From Lysobacter changpingensis (GTDB lineage: Bacteria; Pseudomonadota; Gammaproteobacteria; Xanthomonadales; Xanthomonadaceae): DNA of 64,000 bases. The number at the start of each line of letters is the position of its first letter. Positions within the stretch are counted from its first letter, which is position 1. The translations under genes were made by a program, and so were the position numbers. Of the stretch, positions 1 through 17,388 are shown piece after piece. The DNA lies in contig NZ_JADWPE010000002.1 of assembly GCF_017308985.1 (NCBI RefSeq), forward strand, positions 124,001 through 188,000, in the 5' to 3' direction. The notes below the pieces were generated by a model. The model was not told where the DNA came from. It saw nothing but the letters and a program-made list of their open reading frames with translations, and ran no database searches.

Positions 1-1043
1 AGCACCGCGTTCATCGCGCCCATCCACTCGAAAACCGGGCCCGATCGCGACTTGTCCGCGCCGCTCAGCGCGATGATGAGGTCCGTGCCCAGGCACCACA
101 GCAACATCGCGACGCCGATCGCGGCATAGGTCATCGGCACGAGCATCGTTCGCTTGAGCGCGCGCACGGCCGCCGCGCCGTCGGTGGTGAACACGCGGTT
201 GGCCGCCGGCGTGAACGACTCGAACACGGTGAGGTTCATGAACATGTGCACCTGCATTGCCAGCGCCGCGCCGACGCTGTAGATGCCCACCACCGCGAAA
301 TCGCCGGACAGGCTCTTGAGCATGATGCGATCGATCGACACCAGCGCGACGGCGAGGATCTCCGTCGCCACCAGCGGCATGCCGTACGCGAACGACTGGC
401 GAAGCTCCGCCGGATCCATCGAGCGTCGCGCGAAATGCAGGTGCCGCCGCGCCCACGCGAGGTAGAACACCATGCCGATCACCACCGCCAGCAGCTTTCC
501 GCCGTACGCCGCCGCGGCGGTGTGCTGCACGGCGAGCACCGCGCCGAGCATCAGCGCCAGCTGCAGCCACCGCCACGCCACGCGCGTGAGCATCACCGTG
601 CGCGACTGCTCGGTCACGCGCAGCACGGTTTCCACCAGGCTGGAATAGACCAGCATCGGCGTCATCACCAGCGCCATCCAGAACACCGGCGCATGCCCCT
701 CGCCGGTGACGTAGCCGTGCACGATCACGATCGCGCCGACCAACGCCCACAACGCCAGCGAGCCGATCATCGGCAGGTAGAACAGGTTGGTGGCGAACGA
801 ACGCATGCGCGCGTCGTCACCGCCGTGCGGATAGAAGCGCTGGATCGAATGCTGCGCGCCGAGCTTGGCAACGGCCACCGCCATCAGCACCCAGGTTTCG
901 TAGTAGCCCAGGATGCCGTACTGCGTGTTGTCGAGCAGCCGCGTGAGCAGCGGGAAGGACACCAGCCCCGCCATCATCACCAACAGGTTGGCGGTGGAAT
1001 AGCGCAGGTAATGCCGGGCCAGGCCGGGCGTGGACGCGGTCAT
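1..1043 (-). CDS. Oligosaccharide flippase (Wzx/MOP family), 3' end cut off by the window edge
   Basis: The visible 347 codons begin MTASTPGLARHYLRYSTANL and contain repeated hydrophobic segments separated by short basic loops, as expected for the N-terminal two thirds of a polytopic lipid-linked oligosaccharide flippase. The phrase FPLLTRLLDNTQYGILGYYE is typical of the first two helices of Wzx/RfbX-like proteins of the MOP superfamily, which move undecaprenyl-linked glycans across the inner membrane. The ATG lies 4 bases after the stop of the upstream hydrolase, so it is probably the next gene of the same operon. Its presence beside the megasynthases and sugar-nucleotide genes argues that the locus makes a lipid-linked surface glycan. 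The substrate cannot be read from sequence, and the C-terminal part is outside the window. Confidence 0.85.
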   Translation of the reverse strand, partial: MTASTPGLARHYLRYSTANLLVMMAGLVSFPLLTRLLDNTQYGILGYYETWVLMAVAVAKLGAQHSIQRFYPHGGDDARMRSFATNLFYLPMIGSLALWALVGAIVIVHGYVTGEGHAPVFWMALVMTPMLVYSSLVETVLRVTEQSRTVMLTRVAWRWLQLALMLGAVLAVQHTAAAAYGGKLLAVVIGMVFYLAWARRHLHFARRSMDPAELRQSFAYGMPLVATEILAVALVSIDRIMLKSLSGDFAVVGIYSVGAALAMQVHMFMNLTVFESFTPAANRVFTTDGAAAVRALKRTMLVPMTYAAIGVAMLLWCLGTDLIIALSGADKSRSGPVFEWMGAMNAV

Positions 1044-1047
1044 CGGG

Positions 1048-1953
1048 TCAGGGCGTCCCCGCGTCGCCGAACTGTTCGCGCATCCAGGCCGCGATGCGCG
1101 CGAGCAGCACGCGGCGATGCTTGCGCAGGTAGAAGGTGTGGTCGTACTCGCGCCAGAATTCCAGGCTCACCTGTTTCTCCTGCGCGGCGCGACCGAGGCT
1201 CGCGGGCAACTGCGCGCGATGGTTGAAGTAGTGATAGGCGCCGCCGGTGAAGACGAACAGCAGCCGCGTGTCGCGCGCGACCATGTCGGCGACCATGCGC
1301 TGCGCCTGCGCGCGCGCGGGCCAGTCGCGGAAATCCGACAGCGAAGGGCGTGGATTGCGGCGCGACATGAGGAAGCGCAGCACCTTGCCGAAATCCAGCA
1401 GCCGCGGCAGTGCATGCCGCACCCAGAAGCCGGGCGTGGGATACGCGACGCCGTCGAGCAGGATCGCGCCGGCCACGCGCGGATCGACCGCGCCCACGTG
1501 GAAGGCATCGTCCGCACCCGAGCACAGGCCGCACAGCACGAAGCGTTCGGCGCCCGCCTCCTGTGCGAGCAGGCGCATCGCCGCGTCGGTTTCGCGGTGG
1601 CGACGTTCGCCGGACGCCTTGCCCGGCAGCTCGCTGTCGCCCAGCCCCGACTGATCGAAGCGCAGAACCGCGAAGCCCTGCGCCGCGAGCATGCGCGCGA
1701 TGTCGACGTGTGCGCGGAACGGGCCGGTGTGGCGCGTGAGGCCGGCGTTGAGCAGCAACACGCCGATCTTCGATGCGACGCCGTCCGGGCGCGTGATCAC
1801 GCCGACGAGGCCATCGCCGAAGCGATGCGCCGTTTCGATGCAGGCGTCCTGCGCGGGTCCAGGCGTGCGTTCGCGCGTGGGCGCGGGCGCGGATTCCAGG
1901 CGCGCTTCGGGCACGCGCGCGTCGAGTCGTTTCTGGTTGAATTGCAGGTTCAC
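1048..1953 (-). CDS. Alpha/beta hydrolase resembling exosortase A system-associated hydrolase 1
   Basis: This 301-residue protein starts at a GTG that overlaps the upstream stop by four bases (GTGA), which gives translational coupling. An earlier in-frame start would run through the upstream gene. The fold is a serine-aminopeptidase-like alpha/beta hydrolase: GVLLLNAG near residue 64, FDQSGLGDS near 99, a nucleophile elbow GLCSG at 142-146, and EYDHTF near the C-terminus supplying Asp/His. The elbow places a cysteine, C144, at the nucleophile position (G-x-C-x-G), as in the GLC elbow that I recall for the TIGR03100 family associated with exosortase/PEP-CTERM loci. The substrate is unknown. 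It may act on an acyl or peptidyl thioester or ester made by the adjacent synthases. The family resemblance is from memory, not from a search. Confidence 0.8.
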   Translation of the reverse strand: MNLQFNQKRLDARVPEARLESAPAPTRERTPGPAQDACIETAHRFGDGLVGVITRPDGVASKIGVLLLNAGLTRHTGPFRAHVDIARMLAAQGFAVLRFDQSGLGDSELPGKASGERRHRETDAAMRLLAQEAGAERFVLCGLCSGADDAFHVGAVDPRVAGAILLDGVAYPTPGFWVRHALPRLLDFGKVLRFLMSRRNPRPSLSDFRDWPARAQAQRMVADMVARDTRLLFVFTGGAYHYFNHRAQLPASLGRAAQEKQVSLEFWREYDHTFYLRKHRRVLLARIAAWMREQFGDAGTP

Positions 1954-2755
1954 CACGGCACCTGTCCGGTCATGCGCTGCGCGAGCTGGGCCACGGCGCG
2001 GCGCGGGAACACCTGGCCGCCGAAGCGCGACGGCACGCTCCATTCCGGGCGCTCGCCTTCGTCGAGCAGCACCGCCTCCACCGCCACGCCACCGGCGCGC
2101 TGCTCGCGCGCGAAGCGGTCCAGTTCCTCGTCCATCTCCCACACCGCCATGCGCACGCGGCTTCCGTGCGGCAGGCGCAGCTGCGCGGCGTCGAGCGCCG
2201 CGAGCGCATCCAGCAACGCATCGCTCACGCCGAAGCCGAGCAGCTCGCCGCCGTCGGATTCGTGCACCACGCCGACGTAACGGCCGCTTTCGTGCACCTG
2301 CTGGCGATGCTGTTCCCTCCACGACGCGACGAGCCTGTCGCCGTCGAGCTGCGGATCCCACAGCACGACATCGACTGGATCGACGCGCCGCTCCAGCGCG
2401 GCCAGCAGCGGAAGCGCCGCACTGCGCAGCGCGAGGAACTGCACCTGCGACACTTCGCCGCGACGCATCGCCTCCACGCTCGCGCGATCGAGATCATCGA
2501 GCATGCCCGACAGGCTCAGCTCGGCGTCCTGCCCGGCGGAATCACCGGTGCCGTACCAGTCAAACGTGAGCGCCGGAATGCCGTACTGCCCCACCGTCTG
2601 CGCGAGCGACCACAGCGCACGATGACTGCGGATGCCGTCCTGCAGCAGCGGTGCGCACAGCAGCAGCGCGTGCTTCGACGCAGGCTCCGCGTCGTCGCGC
2701 GCGTGCAGCAGGCCGAACAGGCTGCGGCCCGGCGCACCGAAGAAGAACGGCGCGC

Positions 2756-2759
<4 letters not shown>
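1950..2759 (-). CDS. Alpha/beta hydrolase-like protein resembling exosortase A system-associated hydrolase 2
   Basis: This 269-residue protein starts at an ATG overlapping the NRPS stop (ATGA) and ends overlapping the next hydrolase. The N-terminus (MSAPFFFGAPGRSLFGLLHA), LTFDWYGTGDS near residues 64-74 and the overall order match the small hydrolase-2 family (TIGR03101 type) of exosortase A loci. The usual G-x-S-x-G elbow is not present: the corresponding strand-turn reads ALRSA at 110-114, so catalysis is doubtful or uses another residue. The next gene resembles hydrolase 1, so the pair keeps the 2-then-1 order that I recall from exosortase/EPS loci. Its role is inferred to be accessory to lipid-linked glycan or thioester processing. 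Confidence 0.78.
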
Positions 2760-8871
<6,112 letters not shown>

Positions 8872-8875
<4 letters not shown>

Positions 8876-11800
8876 GCGCTCACCTTCATGTACCGGCCGG
8901 GCTGCTCCGGATTGGGCACGAACCACGCCGGCGTGCCGTCCGGTTCGCGGCCCAGGCGCGCGCCGGGCACGACGGGCCTGCTGGCGTCCATCACCGTCTT
9001 CGGCGTCGCCGCGCGTCGCGGCAGCAGTTCCATGTCCTGCAGTTCGGCGACCGCTTCCTTGAACGCCGTAGCGATGCGCGCGATGTCCTCATCGCTGTGC
9101 GCGGTGGTGATGAAACACGGGAAGTTGTCGAGGATGTGGATGCCGCGCATGCGCATCGACGCGAACAGCAGGTCCTGCAGCGGGTGCGCCTCGTGCCAGT
9201 GCGTCTTCCACGCGGAGGCGTACTGCTTCACCGACACCGGCGCGCCAACGTCGGCGCAGAACGCGTTGATGTCCGCGGCGAGCGCTTCGGTCTTCGCGTT
9301 CAGGCGCTTCTGCAGTTCGCCGCCATCGGCCTTGAAGTGCTCCAGCACCGCCTTCGCCGCAACCAGCGCGAGCGGATGGCGCACGAACGTGCCGGCGAAG
9401 TACGTCACGCCGACGGTGGGCACCGAATCGTCGCCGTACTGCCAGTGGCCGCCATCCAGCGCATCCATGTACTCGCGCTTGCCGGCGATCACGCCGATGG
9501 GGAAGCCGCCGCCGACGACCTTGCCGTAGGTCGCGATGTCGGCCTTGATGCCGAAGATCGCCTGCACGCCGCCCGGGTTGGAGCGGAAGCCGGTGACCAC
9601 TTCGTCGAAGATCAGCAGCGCGCCGTTGTCCTGCGTGAGCTGGCGCAGTTCCTTGAGGAAGTCGACCGGACGGAAGTCCAGGCGGCGGCTCTGCACGGGT
9701 TCGACGAGCACCGCGGCGATCTCGTGGATGCGCGACTTGATGATCTCCATCGCCTCGGGCGTGCCGTAATCGAGCACGAGCACGTTCTCGGCGGTGTTGC
9801 GCAGGATGCCCGGCGCCGCCGGCACGGCGCGCAGCGACTTGGTGCCGCGCACGATCACTTCATCGACGATGCCGTGGTACGACCCGGTGAACAGCACCAC
9901 CGTGCTGCGCGCGGTGATCGTGCGTGCGATGCGCAGCGCGCCGAGCACGGCTTCGGAACCGGTGTTGCACAGTGCGGCGCGATCGTGCCCGGTGAGTTCG
10001 CACACCAGCTGCGCGACTTCGCCGGCGACCGGGTGCTGCGGGCCGATCTCGTACCCCTTGTCGAGCTGTTCGCGCACGGCATCGAGCACGAAGTCCGGCT
10101 GCCAGCCGAACAGGCTCATGCCGAAGCCGTTGAGCGCGTCGACGTATTCGTTGCCGTCGATGTCGATGACGCGGGAACCTTTGGAACGTTCGACGACGAT
10201 CTGGTAGACGATCTCCTTCGTCAGCGGACGGAAGCCATTGACGACGCGTGGATCGGCGAGCTGCGAACGGTTGGCCTGCGTGTATTCCTTCGACTTGCGC
10301 GTGCGCGCGACGTAGCGGTCCATGAATGCATCGAGCTTGGCCTTCTGCTGCGGCGACAGGTCGGTATCGACGTGGTTCTCGATGCGCGCGATCGCGCCGA
10401 AGGCCTTCTTCACGTCGTACTTCTGCTGCACGGCGCCGGTGTCTTCCTCGCCTTCGACGGCCGGCTTCTGCACCGGCGCGGCTGCGGTGGGCGCGGCGAC
10501 GGCGGGTGCGGCGGCGACGGGCGCAGGTACGGCGATCGGAGCAGTGGCCACGGGAGCGACTGCGCCGCCCGACAGCAACGCCAGCTGCTGCGCCATCAGC
10601 TGCATCTGCTGGGCGATCACCTGGCGGGTGAAGTCGTTGCCGCCTTCCAGCGCGGGCAGCGCGACGGGCGCGACCGCAACCGGCGAAAGGGCCATCGGCG
10701 CGGCAGTCGCCGCCTGCACGGGCGCCGGCGCGGGGTCGGCGGGCAGCGTCGCGTCGAGCATGCCGGCCAGGCGATCCAGGCTGCTGCAATCGCCCATCAG
10801 CTGGCGGAAGTTCACCGGTACCTCGAAGGTCTTCTGCAACTGCACCGCGACCTGCGTCAGCATCAGGCTGTCCAGGCCCAGTTCGATGAAGTTGGTGTCC
10901 GCGTCGGCGTCGCTCATGTCGAAGCCGGCGATGTTCTCGAACAGGCCGCGCAATTGCCCGACCAGGCGTTCGCGACGGCCGGGAGCGGGCACGGCGGGGA
11001 CGGCGGCGGCGGCGGGCAGGGACTGCGGCATGACGGTCTCCAGTACGGTGTTGGTTCGTGCGGCGGTGGCGACCGCCGGGTGCGGGACGACGTTGCCCGG
11101 GCTCGCGGCAACCGCCTCCACCCAATAACGTTGTCTCTCGAACGGATAGGTCGGCAGGCGCAGGCGATGGCGGATCGCGCGCGTGTCGAACGCGGCCGGA
11201 TCGATCGCCGCGCCCTGGCTCCAGAGCCGGCCGGCTGCGTCGACGAGGTCGCGGCGCTCGCTCGCGGGGTTGTCCGACAGGCTGGCGACGGTGGCGATGC
11301 GCTGCTTCTGCACGGCCGGCTGCTGGCGCGCGAGCGCGTTCAGCGTGCCGCGCGGGCCCACTTCCAGCAGCACGCGCGAGGGATCCTCGACCAGCGCCTG
11401 CAACGCGCCGGAGAAACGCACCGCCTCGCGCAGGTGGCGCGCCCAGTGGTCGGGCGACGTCGCTTCGTCGTCGCGCAGCGGCGCGCCGGTGACGGTGGAC
11501 ACGATGGGCCGCGTCGGCGGACCGAGGCTCACCGCCGCGACGGCCTCGCGGAACGGCGCGACCACCGGCTCCATCATCGTCGAGTGGAACGCGTGCGACG
11601 TCCGCAGCGCACGACAGGCGATCCCCTCGCCTTCCAGCTGCGCCTGGAACGCGGCTACCGCGTCCGACGGCCCGGCGACCACGCAGGCCAGCGGCGAGTT
11701 CTCCGCCGCGAGCGAGAGCGCCTGCGGCAGGCGTTCGCGCACGGCGTCGGCCGGCAGGCGGATCGACAGCATCGAACCGGCCGGCTGCGCCTGCATCAAC

Positions 11801-14800
11801 GCACCCCGGCGCGCGATGAGGTGCAGCGCATCGCGCAGTTCGAACACGCCGGCCAGGGTCGCGGCGACGAACTCGCCGATGCTGTGGCCGATCATGGCGA
11901 CGGGCTCGATGCCGCGCGCCATCCACAGCTTCGCCAGCGCGTATTCGATGACGAACGTCGCCGGCTGCATGATCGAGGTCGGCAGCAAGGCCTCGGGGTC
12001 TTCCGCGAACAGGCGCTCGCGGAGATCGAAGCCGAGGTCGGCGCGCAGCAGCTTCGCGCATTCGTCCAGCGCGTCGCGGAACACGGGCTCGGCTTCGTAC
12101 AGGCTGCGCCCCATGCCGGGGTACGTCGCGCCCTGCCCCGGGAACATGAAGACGACGCCGGCCGCGCGGGCCGGCCGGCTGCGCGCGGCGTCGGCCTGCG
12201 TGTCGGGCGCGCGCAGGGTTTCGATCGCGGACGGCACGTCGTCGGCCGCAATGGCGATGCGATGCGCGAATGCCTTGCGCCCGACCGCGAGCGTCCACGC
12301 CACGTCGGCGAGGTTCGCATCGCGATGCGCGTCGAGGTGATCGGCCAGCCGGTTCACGGCCGCGCCCAGCGCCGCCGGCGTGCGCGCGGACAGCACCAGC
12401 AGCTGCGGGCCTTCGGCTTCGCCGGACTCGGGCAGCGGCGGCGCTTCCTCCAGCACGGCGTGCGCGTTGGTTCCGCCGAGGCCGAACGAACTCACGCCCG
12501 CGCGGCGCGGTGCGTCGCCGTCGCGTTCCCATGCGCTCATGCGCGCGTTGACGACGAACGGCGTGCTGGCGAAATCGATGGTCGGGTTCGGCGACTCGAA
12601 ATGGATGCTCGCCGGGATGCGCTTCTCGTGCAGCGAGAGCGCGGTCTTGATCACGCCCGCCGCACCGGCCGCGGTCACCATGTGGCCGACGTTGCTCTTG
12701 AGCGAACCGATGCGGCAGAAGCCGCTGTCCTGCGTACCGCGACGGAACGCGCGGGTGAGGCCCTCGATCTCGATCGGATCGCCCAGCGGCGTCGCCGTGC
12801 CATGCGCTTCGACGTAGCTGATGCTGCGCGGATCGACGCCGGCCTTGTCGTGCGCGAGCGCGACCACCGCGGCCTGGCCTTCGCTGCTCGGCGCGGTGAA
12901 GCTGGCGCGATTGGCGCCGTCGTTGTTGAGCGCGCTGCCACGGATCACGGCGTACACGGGATTGCCGTCGGCGATCGCATCCGACAATCGCTTCAGCAGC
13001 ACCACCGCTGCGCCATCGCCGAACACCGTGCCCTTCGCGTTCGCGTCGAATGTGCGCGTGTGGCCGTCGGGCGAGAGCATCGAACCTTCCTGGTACAGGT
13101 AACCGCTGCGCGGCGGGCACGTCACCGCGATGCCACCCGCGAGCGCCATGTCGCACAGGCCGGCCTGCAGGCTTTCCACCGCCTGCGCGATCGCGACCAG
13201 CGACGTCGAGCACGCCGAGTGCACCGCCACCGCCGGGCCGGTGAGGTTGAGCTTGTGCGCCACGCGCGTGGCGATGTAGTCCTTCTCGTTGCCGAGCATC
13301 ACCTGCAACGCGCCGACGCGGCTCACCAGGTCCGGATGCGCGGACACGTGGCGCTGGAAGTAGGTGGCGTTGTTCATTCCCGCGAAGACGCCGGTGACGC
13401 CGGCGGCGTCCGGCGCATGGCCGCCGCGTTCCAGGCATTCCCAGCACAGCTCCAGGAAGATGCGCTGCTGCGGATCCATCAGCTCCGCCTCGCGCGGGCC
13501 GATGCCGAAGAACGCCGCGTCGAACAGCTCGACGTTGTCGATCACGCCGCGCGCGGCGACGTAGGCCGGATCGTTGCGTTCGCTCGCATTGACGGCCGGA
13601 TCGAGCTCGTCGATGCGGAACTTGGTGATCGAATCGCGGCCTTCGCAGAGGTTGTTCCAGAAGCCTTCGACGTCGTCCGCGCCGGGGAAACGCCCGGCCA
13701 TCGCGACGATGGCGATGGGCTCGCGCGCATCCACCGTGCGGCGGGTCGGCGCATGCGTGGCCTGCCCGCCTTCCAGCACGATCGCGAGCCGCGCCGGCGT
13801 CGGGTGCTGGAAGATCGTCGGCGCCGCCACGCGCGGACCGCTGCCGTCGGCCTGCCAGCCTTCCACGCGGATCTGCTCGGCCAGGCGCACGGCGAGCAGC
13901 GAGCTGCCGCCGAGTTCGAAGAAGTTGTCGTCGCGGCCCACGCCCTCGACGTCGAGCAGCGCGCCGAACGCATCGCACAATCGGCGCTCGAGCGATGTCG
14001 CCGGCTCGGCGAAGTCGACGGTGAGTTCCGGACGGCGGCGATCCGGCGCGGGCAAGGCCCGTCGGTCGATCTTGCCGTTGACCGTGCGCGGCAGTTCGTC
14101 CAGCCGCACGTAACGCGTCGGCACCATGTACGGCGGCAGCGCGGCGGCCAAATGCGCGCGCAGCTGCGGCGCGTGGGCTTCGATGCCGGATTCGACGTAG
14201 TACGCGACCAGGCGCTTTTCGCCGGGGAAATCCGCGCGCGCGACGACGATGGACGAAGCGACGGACGGATGCCGCGCGAGCACGGCTTCGACCTCGGTCA
14301 GCTCGATGCGGTGCCCGCGGATCTTCACCTGCGCATCGGTGCGGCCGACGAACTCGATCAGCCCATCCTCGCGCAGGCGCACCTGGTCGCCCGTGCGATA
14401 CAGCACGTCGCCTTCGATGAAGGGATTGGGCACGAAGCGCTCCGCATTGAGCTCCGGCCGCGCGAGATAGCCGCGCGCGACGCCGACGCCGCCCACGCAC
14501 AACTCGCCGATCACGCCCGTCGGCAGCAGCTGCAGGCGACGGTTGAGCACGTACGCGCTGGTGTCCTGCAGCGGACGGCCGATCGGGATCGTCGCCGCAT
14601 CGGCCGGCAGGTCGCGCGGAATCGGATGCGAGGTGCACATGATCGTGCACTCGGTCGGGCCGTAGCCGTTGTGCAGGCGCAGCGCCGGCGCGGCGGCCTG
14701 CATGCGGCGGATGTGATCGACCGACAGCGCTTCGCCGCCGACGATCAGATCGCGCATCCCGGCCAGGATCATCGCGTCCTCGTCGACCACGGCGTTGAAC

Positions 14801-16125
14801 AGCGCGACGGCCATGATCCCTGCGTTGACGTCGTGCCGCGCGATGGTTTCGCGCAGGCGCGCCGCGGTCGGCGCCACTTCATCGTGCACCACGATCGTGC
14901 CGCCGTTGAACAGCGCGCCCCAGATCTCGAGCCCGGAAATGTCGAAGCCCAGCGGCGCCTGGTGCAGCAGGCGGGTGCCGGTGTCGAGGGCGACGTAATC
15001 GACGCCGTGCAGTCGGCGGACCAGCGAGCGGTGGCGGATCTCCACCCCCTTCGGCACGCCGGTGGAGCCGGAGGTGAAGAGCACGTACGCGAGCGAATCG
15101 CCGTCGATGGCGGGTTCGCCGTCGAACGGGGCATCGTCGCCGTGCACGTTCACGCGCGCGGCATCGCGCGGCATCGCGGCGGCTTCGATCGCGGGATCGA
15201 CGACCAGCACGCGCACGCGCGCGTTGTCGATCATGAAGGCGACGCGGTCGGCTGGCAGCGCAAGGTCCAGCGGCAGGTACGCGGCGCCGGCCTTGATCAC
15301 GCCGAGCAGTGCGACCACGGCGTCGAGGGAGCGTGGCAGCGCGACGCCGACGATGTCCCCGGCGACGACGCCCGCCTCGCGCAGGCGCGTGGCGAGCGAG
15401 GCGGCGCGGCGGTCGAGTTCGGCGTAGGTGATGGCGGCATCGCGATGGACGACGGCGGTGTTCTGCGGCCACGCCGCGAGTGCCTGCGCGAAGCAGGCGT
15501 GCACGGTTTCGTGCTGCGTGCGGGCGGGCGGCGCGAGGGCCCAGTCGTCGATCTGGTGCGAGCGGTCGGCGGCATCCGGAGTGCCGATCCTCGAAAGCGG
15601 CGATGCGGGGTCGGATGCGAGCGTCGCGAGTGCGCGGACGGTCGCATCGCCGAGCAGCACGATGGCTTCGCGCGACAGCGGGTCGCGGAACGTGACGTGC
15701 AGCTGCGCTCCGTCGATGCGCCAGGACGAGGCGGCGAACGCGGGCGCGTCGTCGGCCTCCGGCACGCACCACGCGCACGGCTGCGGGGCGTCGATCGCAT
15801 CGGCCGTGTCGATCGCGGTCGCAAGGCGACCCGCATCGATGCCGTCGATGGCGATGCGCAGCTGCCGCCACGCGTTGCCGCGCTTCACCGTCGCCACGAT
15901 TTCACCCGCGCCCGACAGCCATGCATCCACCGAGGCGAGCGCGGCGACGAGCATCGTGCGCGCATCGCGCGATGCGCCGGCCACGTCGTCCGGAAGCGTG
16001 AGGACGAGCGGCTGCGTGGCGCCATCGGTTGCGCCGGCGTGCTGCGGAAGCACGTCGAGCAGCGGCGAATCGATGGCCGGCGTCGCGCCGCGAATGTCCT
16101 GTGCCGCTTCAGCCCGGGTACCCAT
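8872..16125 (-). CDS. Hybrid NRPS/PKS with in-line aminotransferase, A-T-KS-AT-ACP-AMT
   Basis: This 2417-residue protein starts at ATG 16125, preceded by GAGAGGAGCAGG. After about 165 residues of unassigned sequence come adenylation (TSGSTGVPKGV ~355, YGPTECT ~488, NGKIDRR ~685), carrier (LGGSS ~738), ketosynthase from ~800 (ACSTS ~971, EAHGTAT, NVGH), acyltransferase (GHSIGE ~1413, HAFHS ~1512, the malonyl-CoA type), ACP (LGLDSL ~1750), an Ala/Pro linker, and a class III PLP aminotransferase of the GSA type (~1930-2380, YGKVVGGGFP with the PLP lysine ~2199). There is no ketoreductase or dehydratase. By analogy with iturin/mycosubtilin synthases, the aminotransferase would turn the beta-keto thioester into a beta-amino thioester. 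Because the starter is itself an amino acid, a vicinal diamino acid is predicted. The adenylation pocket (about D-I-L-I-I-G-G-I-M) matches no code I know. The first gene of the visible operon. Confidence 0.95.
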
Positions 16126-16568
16126 GCACCTGCTCCTCTCCAATGCGGACGGCGCGCGGCGCCGTCGGCAACGATCACGTGCAAACCGGCGGCGATCGGC
16201 CGCCGGTTGCGTCAACGCCGGTTGCCGCGCCGGCTCCGCGGCGTCATTGCGCGCGGATGCGTCGTGCGGCGAATTGCAGGCACGTCCGCAGGCAGGTCGT
16301 CGCGACGCGACGTGGCAACGGACCGGTTGCCGCGCGCCGGACGTCCGGCGCCGCGACGCGGGCCGCCCTGGCCTCGCGCGATCGGTTGCTGCCGGAATTC
16401 CACGACATCGCCTGCCCCTCGTGCGGCACGACCGGTGACGAACCCGCACCGGCCATTCCCTGCCCCTCTCGTCGATCCAAACGGCGCGCGCGCGCGCGAG
16501 CGGCCACGTTCGTGCGCCGATGCACGGCGCCGGCAGGCGCGCTAGGATGGCGCCGACAAGGGGGCCCC
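16126..16568. other. Gene-free divergent region between the synthase operon and the J-domain gene
   Basis: The 443 bases hold no convincing gene on either strand. They must carry the promoter of the megasynthase operon (minus strand) and of the J-domain gene (plus strand), but I see no clear sigma70 hexamers in this very GC-rich stretch. Two strong inverted repeats lie in the first 85 bases, in what would be the 5' leader of the synthase mRNA (listed separately). A run of alternating CG lies around 16482-16500. Confidence 0.6.
16148..16208 (-). promoter_or_regulatory. Tandem hairpins in the leader of the PKS/NRPS operon
   Basis: Bases 16184-16208 form a perfect 10-bp stem (AACCGGCGGC / GCCGCCGGTT) with a 5-base loop. 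Bases 16148-16166 form a 6-bp stem (GACGGC / GCCGTC). Both lie just upstream of the Shine-Dalgarno (about 16131-16140) of the hybrid synthase on the minus strand. They could be an operator palindrome or an RNA structure controlling translation or elongation. No T-run follows, so they do not look like an intrinsic terminator. The function is inferred from position only. Confidence 0.4.
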
Positions 16569-17267
16569 ATGAGCCAGGACTTCGCGCTTCTGTACATGCA
16601 GCTTGGTCTGCATCCGGACTGCAGCCTCGAAGACCTCAAGCGCGCGTATCGCGTCCGCGTGGCCGAACTGCATCCGGACCGGCATCTCGACCGCACCGCA
16701 TCGGACGAGGCGCACGACGCACTCACCGAACTCACCGCGCTGTATTCGGGCGCGATCCGTTTCCATCGCCTGCATGGGCGGTTGCCGGGTTCGACGCCGC
16801 GCGGCGCGGCGGCTCCGCGTCCTGCGTCCGGCATTGCGTCGGAAAGCAATGGCCCTTCGTCGCCATCACGCACGATGACCACCACCGGACGCAATGCGCC
16901 GCCCAGCGCGACGCCGCGCATCGCGGTGCTCAGCGTGCTCGTGCTGGTGGTGGTGATGGTGGTGCTGCACTGGTCGGAAAGCACGCAGCTCGCGCCGCAG
17001 GCCGAGGCGAACGGCGCGGTGGCGGAGGTCGCCGATCCGAATGCGCCGCGCCTGGAACTGGGCATGGAGGAAGCGGCCGTCGTCGCGATCCAGGGTCCGC
17101 CGGAACGCGTGCAGGACGGCGTGTGGAATTACGGCTCGTCGTGGGTGCGCTTCGAGGACGGCCATCTGGCCGACTGGGCCAGCGTGCCGCCGAACCGGCT
17201 GCTGGTGCCCACGCCGCGACCGGTTCGCCAGGAAGAAAGCGGCGACGCGGACGTGTTCGGGCCGTAA
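16569..17267 (+). CDS. Membrane-anchored J-domain protein
   Basis: The 232-residue product begins with a J-domain of about 65 residues that keeps the HPD motif (35-37), the site that stimulates Hsp70 ATPase. A Pro/Ser/Ala-rich linker follows, then a single hydrophobic segment at about 117-134 and a C-terminal region (about 150-232) with aromatic residues that probably lies outside the cytoplasm. The ATG at 16569 has AAGGGGG ten bases upstream. It is an atypical DnaJ: no Gly/Phe region and no zinc fingers. It is transcribed away from the megasynthase operon and its stop is followed at once by a REP-like palindrome. The partner and role are unknown; a tethered co-chaperone for membrane-proximal complexes is a guess. 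Confidence 0.82.
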   Translation: MSQDFALLYMQLGLHPDCSLEDLKRAYRVRVAELHPDRHLDRTASDEAHDALTELTALYSGAIRFHRLHGRLPGSTPRGAAAPRPASGIASESNGPSSPSRTMTTTGRNAPPSATPRIAVLSVLVLVVVMVVLHWSESTQLAPQAEANGAVAEVADPNAPRLELGMEEAAVVAIQGPPERVQDGVWNYGSSWVRFEDGHLADWASVPPNRLLVPTPRPVRQEESGDADVFGP

Positions 17268-17299
17268 CGATCGCGGCTCACCCGACGCGAGCCAGCGTT

Positions 17300-17373
17300 T
17301 GTAGCCGGGTAAGCGAAACGCACCCGGGATTTGCGGCGCCTGGCCCGGGTGCGCTTCGCTTGCCCGGGCTACA
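17300..17373. repeat. REP-like palindrome, copy 1 of 3
   Basis: Arms of about 29 bases (GTAGCCGGGTAAGCGAAACG… and its imperfect inverse ending CCCGGGCTACA) flank a 15-base centre. The same element recurs at 32131-32206 and 47866-47940. This copy sits between the convergent ends of the J-domain and sugar-transferase genes, where the hairpin may act as a bidirectional transcript end or stabiliser. Confidence 0.85.
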
Positions 17374-17388
17374 GAAACACGGGAACCC

